Below, piece by piece: positions 31,831-33,514 of a DNA stretch of 33,514 nucleotides; the first letter of the stretch is position 1, and each line of letters begins with the position of its first letter. A model generated the notes under the pieces. That model searched no databases, had not been told where the DNA came from, and worked only from the letters and a program-made list of their open reading frames with translations. Origin of the DNA: an uncultured Anaerolineales bacterium (GTDB taxonomy: Bacteria > Chloroflexota > Anaerolineae > Anaerolineales > Villigracilaceae); contig CALGPL010000077.1 of NCBI GenBank assembly GCA_937960595.1, forward strand, positions 1 to 33,514, given 5' to 3'. The position numbers were made by a program, and so were the translations under genes.

Positions 31831-32451
31831 TCAGGGCTTGTAATAAATGGCCGTGTCGAAGACGCCGTTGCTCGACCAGAAGACTTTCCAGCCGGCCAGC
31901 CGCTCGGCGATCTGCTGCCAGGTTTTGCCGGCCGGGCCGTCTTCCGGACGGCGCGAGAAGGGGGCGCGCGAGGTCGAGGGCAGGTAGCGGTTGACGTTGT
32001 CGATGACCAGAATCCCGCCGCGGCGCAGTTTGGGCAGCGCGGCCAGGACGCACAGGTCGCGGTAAATGCCGTCCACGAGGGCCAGGTCCAGTTCGCCGTC
32101 GGGGATCAGGTCGGTGACGCGCACGTAGGCCGGCGGGCCGGGGGAGTCATCCGGGTCGCGGGGGATGAGATGATAGTCTACGTTTCCAATCTCGTAATAG
32201 GCCAGGTTTTTCTTGACCTTTTCGTACCAGCGCGGGTCGTGTTCGACGCTGATCAGGCGCCCGATTCGGCGGGCCAGCCAGAGGGTGCTGCGCCCGGAGC
32301 CGAATTCCAGGCCCCAAAAGTGCCGCTCCAGCGAGCCGGCCAGGACGCGGATGGCGGGCGGCGTCAGCCAGGGGTCGCCGGGATGCAGTTTCTGGTAGAG
32401 CAGGTTGGCGGCCCGGTCGTAGAGGTAGCGGGGAGTCCAATGTTTGCGCAT
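31831..32451 (-). CDS. Class I SAM-dependent methyltransferase-like protein
   Basis: 206 residues. A Rossmann methyltransferase core is visible: motif I LEFGSGRSTLWLA (about 48-60), the acidic end of beta 2 in ISVEHDPRWYEKV, motif IV LDLALVDGIYRD, and LPKLRRGGILVIDNVNRY at motif VI. The motif I glycine pattern (FGSGRS) is close to that of small-molecule and sugar methyltransferases encoded in cell-surface gene sets. No substrate can be named. It begins 15 bases after the SDR stop, without a clear ribosome site, and is the last gene of that two-gene unit. Confidence 0.75.
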   Translation of the reverse strand: MRKHWTPRYLYDRAANLLYQKLHPGDPWLTPPAIRVLAGSLERHFWGLEFGSGRSTLWLARRIGRLISVEHDPRWYEKVKKNLAYYEIGNVDYHLIPRDPDDSPGPPAYVRVTDLIPDGELDLALVDGIYRDLCVLAALPKLRRGGILVIDNVNRYLPSTSRAPFSRRPEDGPAGKTWQQIAERLAGWKVFWSSNGVFDTAIYYKP

Positions 32452-32466
32452 AGGATTGGGCGAATG

Positions 32467-33258
32467 TCAGAGCGTGCCTTTGTACATGCCGCCGTCCACG
32501 GTCAGCATGACGCCGGTGAGGTAGGAGGCCGCCGGGGAGAGCAAAAAGACCGCCGCGTTGGCGAATTCTTCCGGCTTGCCCATCCGCCCCAGCGGACTAT
32601 CTTTCGATTGTTTGGCCATCTCTTCTTCGACCGTGGTGCCGTTTTGCCGGGCGCGGAAGGTCATCAGTTCGAAGACGCGCTCGGTCTCCGTCCAGGCCGG
32701 CAGGATGGAGTTGAAGCGGATGCCCGCTGCGCCCAGTTCGAGGGCCAGGCTCTTGGTCAGGCCGACGGTAGCGGCGCGGACGCTGTTCGACAGCACCAGG
32801 TTGGGAATGGGCTGCTTGACCGAGTAGGAGGTCACGGTCAGCACGCTGGCGGCGCCGGATTGTTTGAGATGCGGCAGGGCGGCCCGAATCAGGCGCACGT
32901 GGCTCAGGAAGGACAGTTCAATGGCCTTTTGCCAGGCGGTCTCATCGAACGATTCGAACGCCCCGGCGGGCGGGCCGCCGGCGTTGGTGACGAGCAGGTC
33001 CAGCCCGCCGAGAATTTGGACGGCTTCGGCCACCAGCCGCGCCGGGACGGCCGGGTCGGTGACATCGCCGGCCAGACCCGTCACCGGCGCGCCGGTTTCT
33101 GCGGCGATTTTCTCCGCCGCGGCGGCGATCTGGGCGGTGTCGCGGCTGTTGACGACCACGCGGCAGCCCTCGCGGGCCAGCCCTAACGCGACGGCGTATC
33201 CCAGCCCGCGGCTGGCGCCGGTCACCAGGGCGCGTTTGTCTTGCAAGTGCAAATCCAT
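32467..33258 (-). CDS. SDR-family oxidoreductase-like protein lacking the YxxxK catalytic pair
   Basis: 263 residues. The cofactor loop TGASRGLG (13-20), the NAG of TNAGG (91-95) and the family Ser144 (TVTSYS) are present. At the place of the catalytic YxxxK the sequence is SNSVR (Ser157 to Arg161), and the Asn of the tetrad is not recognisable in the preceding helix. A BKR-like SDR subgroup with these losses is known, close to 3-oxoacyl-ACP reductases. Its activity is unclear; it may bind NAD(P) without acting as a standard dehydrogenase. GGAGG lies 6 bases before ATG 33258. The methyltransferase gene follows on the same strand. Confidence 0.85.
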   Translation of the reverse strand: MDLHLQDKRALVTGASRGLGYAVALGLAREGCRVVVNSRDTAQIAAAAEKIAAETGAPVTGLAGDVTDPAVPARLVAEAVQILGGLDLLVTNAGGPPAGAFESFDETAWQKAIELSFLSHVRLIRAALPHLKQSGAASVLTVTSYSVKQPIPNLVLSNSVRAATVGLTKSLALELGAAGIRFNSILPAWTETERVFELMTFRARQNGTTVEEEMAKQSKDSPLGRMGKPEEFANAAVFLLSPAASYLTGVMLTVDGGMYKGTL

Positions 33259-33364
33259 ACAAGCCTCCAGGTCAAGGGTTCTGAGAGACTGTTTTAAAAG
33301 TCTTCAGAAACTACAGATAGAAGTGATTTAAACTTTCAAGAAACCATTCGGTAATTCTCATAAA

Positions 33365-33483
33365 CCACAGATAAACGCGGATGAACGCGGATGAAAAGAT
33401 GAACGTTTCTCTATTAGTCAACATACTTCGCCGAAATCAAAGATTCTGTGACGTTTATCAAACCAATCTGCGTTCATCTGTGG
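33365..33483. repeat. Inverted repeat with 10-base GAACGCGGAT-type units
   Basis: The left arm 33365-33405 starts CCACAGATAAACGCGGATGA and continues with a second ACGCGGATGA unit. The right arm 33465-33483 is AATCTGCGTTCATCTGTGG, its approximate reverse complement. About 60 AT-richer bases separate the arms. Sequences of this CCACAGATGAACGC type are dispersed in many environmental bacterial genomes. It lies upstream of the SDR gene; no coding region is seen from 33259 to the window end. Confidence 0.65.
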
Positions 33484-33514
33484 CTGATGATGAGTTTGCA
33501 TACACTGATGGATG

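Noticed and set aside
33365-33483. CRISPR array
   Set aside because: Units are only ~10 bases, contiguous and inverted, with no regular spacers and no cas genes.

Overview
The window is GC-rich, densely coded bacterial DNA. It most resembles Chloroflexota, probably Anaerolineae or a near relative. This assignment is inferred from gene content, not from a search. The pointers are several small lipoproteins with Thr/Pro-rich spacers after the lipobox, CHASE2/FecR and SH3b secretome genes, a Rex regulator, separate TIGR03960-like and TIGR03936-like genes, and an F1-ATPase cluster detached from its F0 genes. I see no phage, transposase or CRISPR array; it reads as chromosome.

Layout. 1-453: a 2x[4Fe-4S] ferredoxin (partial, minus) diverges from a thiolase. 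454-4460 (plus): thiolase, a BNR/Ycf48-like lipoprotein, a Gmad2-type lipoprotein and an isochorismatase-family hydrolase, ended by a strong terminator. 4538-11829 (minus): PHP phosphoesterase, FlK-like thioesterase, a two-helix membrane protein, tRNA-Ser(GGA), a UbiA prenyltransferase, two tandem paralogous NAD-binding/DUF2867 proteins and a D-Ala-D-Ala ligase. 12171-17754 (plus): atpA, atpG, atpD and atpC followed directly by an MreB-like actin, with no a, c, b or delta subunit genes in sight. 17810-25955 (minus): Rex, a large lipoprotein, a CHASE2 adenylate cyclase, a FecR lipoprotein, an SH3b lipoprotein and a membrane-anchored protein. 26068-30183 (minus): tRNA-Arg(CCG), PrsW protease, TIGR03936-like protein, a small membrane protein and a TIGR03960-like radical SAM enzyme. 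30366-33258 (minus): a bactofilin-like membrane protein, a methyltransferase and an SDR-like protein.

How genes may work together. Rex (NADH/NAD+ sensing) lies convergent with the F1-ATPase/MreB-like unit and shares a terminator with it. FecR lipoprotein plus CHASE2 cyclase looks like an envelope-to-cAMP sensing pair. The radical SAM protein and the TIGR03936-like protein, fused in some other bacteria, are linked here through a small membrane protein with an ATGA overlap.

The most unusual signals are these. (1) The MreB-like protein encoded just after atpC has lost two conserved ATPase-site motifs (EEP to QQP, DxGGGT to CLGGGV). (2) Three kinds of short-period repeats occur, one of which sits between atpD and atpC and also in frame inside the radical SAM gene. 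(3) Extended -10 promoters (TGnTAnnnT) recur, several so close to the ATG that the mRNAs should be leaderless or nearly so. (4) AtpA carries an insertion of about 35-40 residues.
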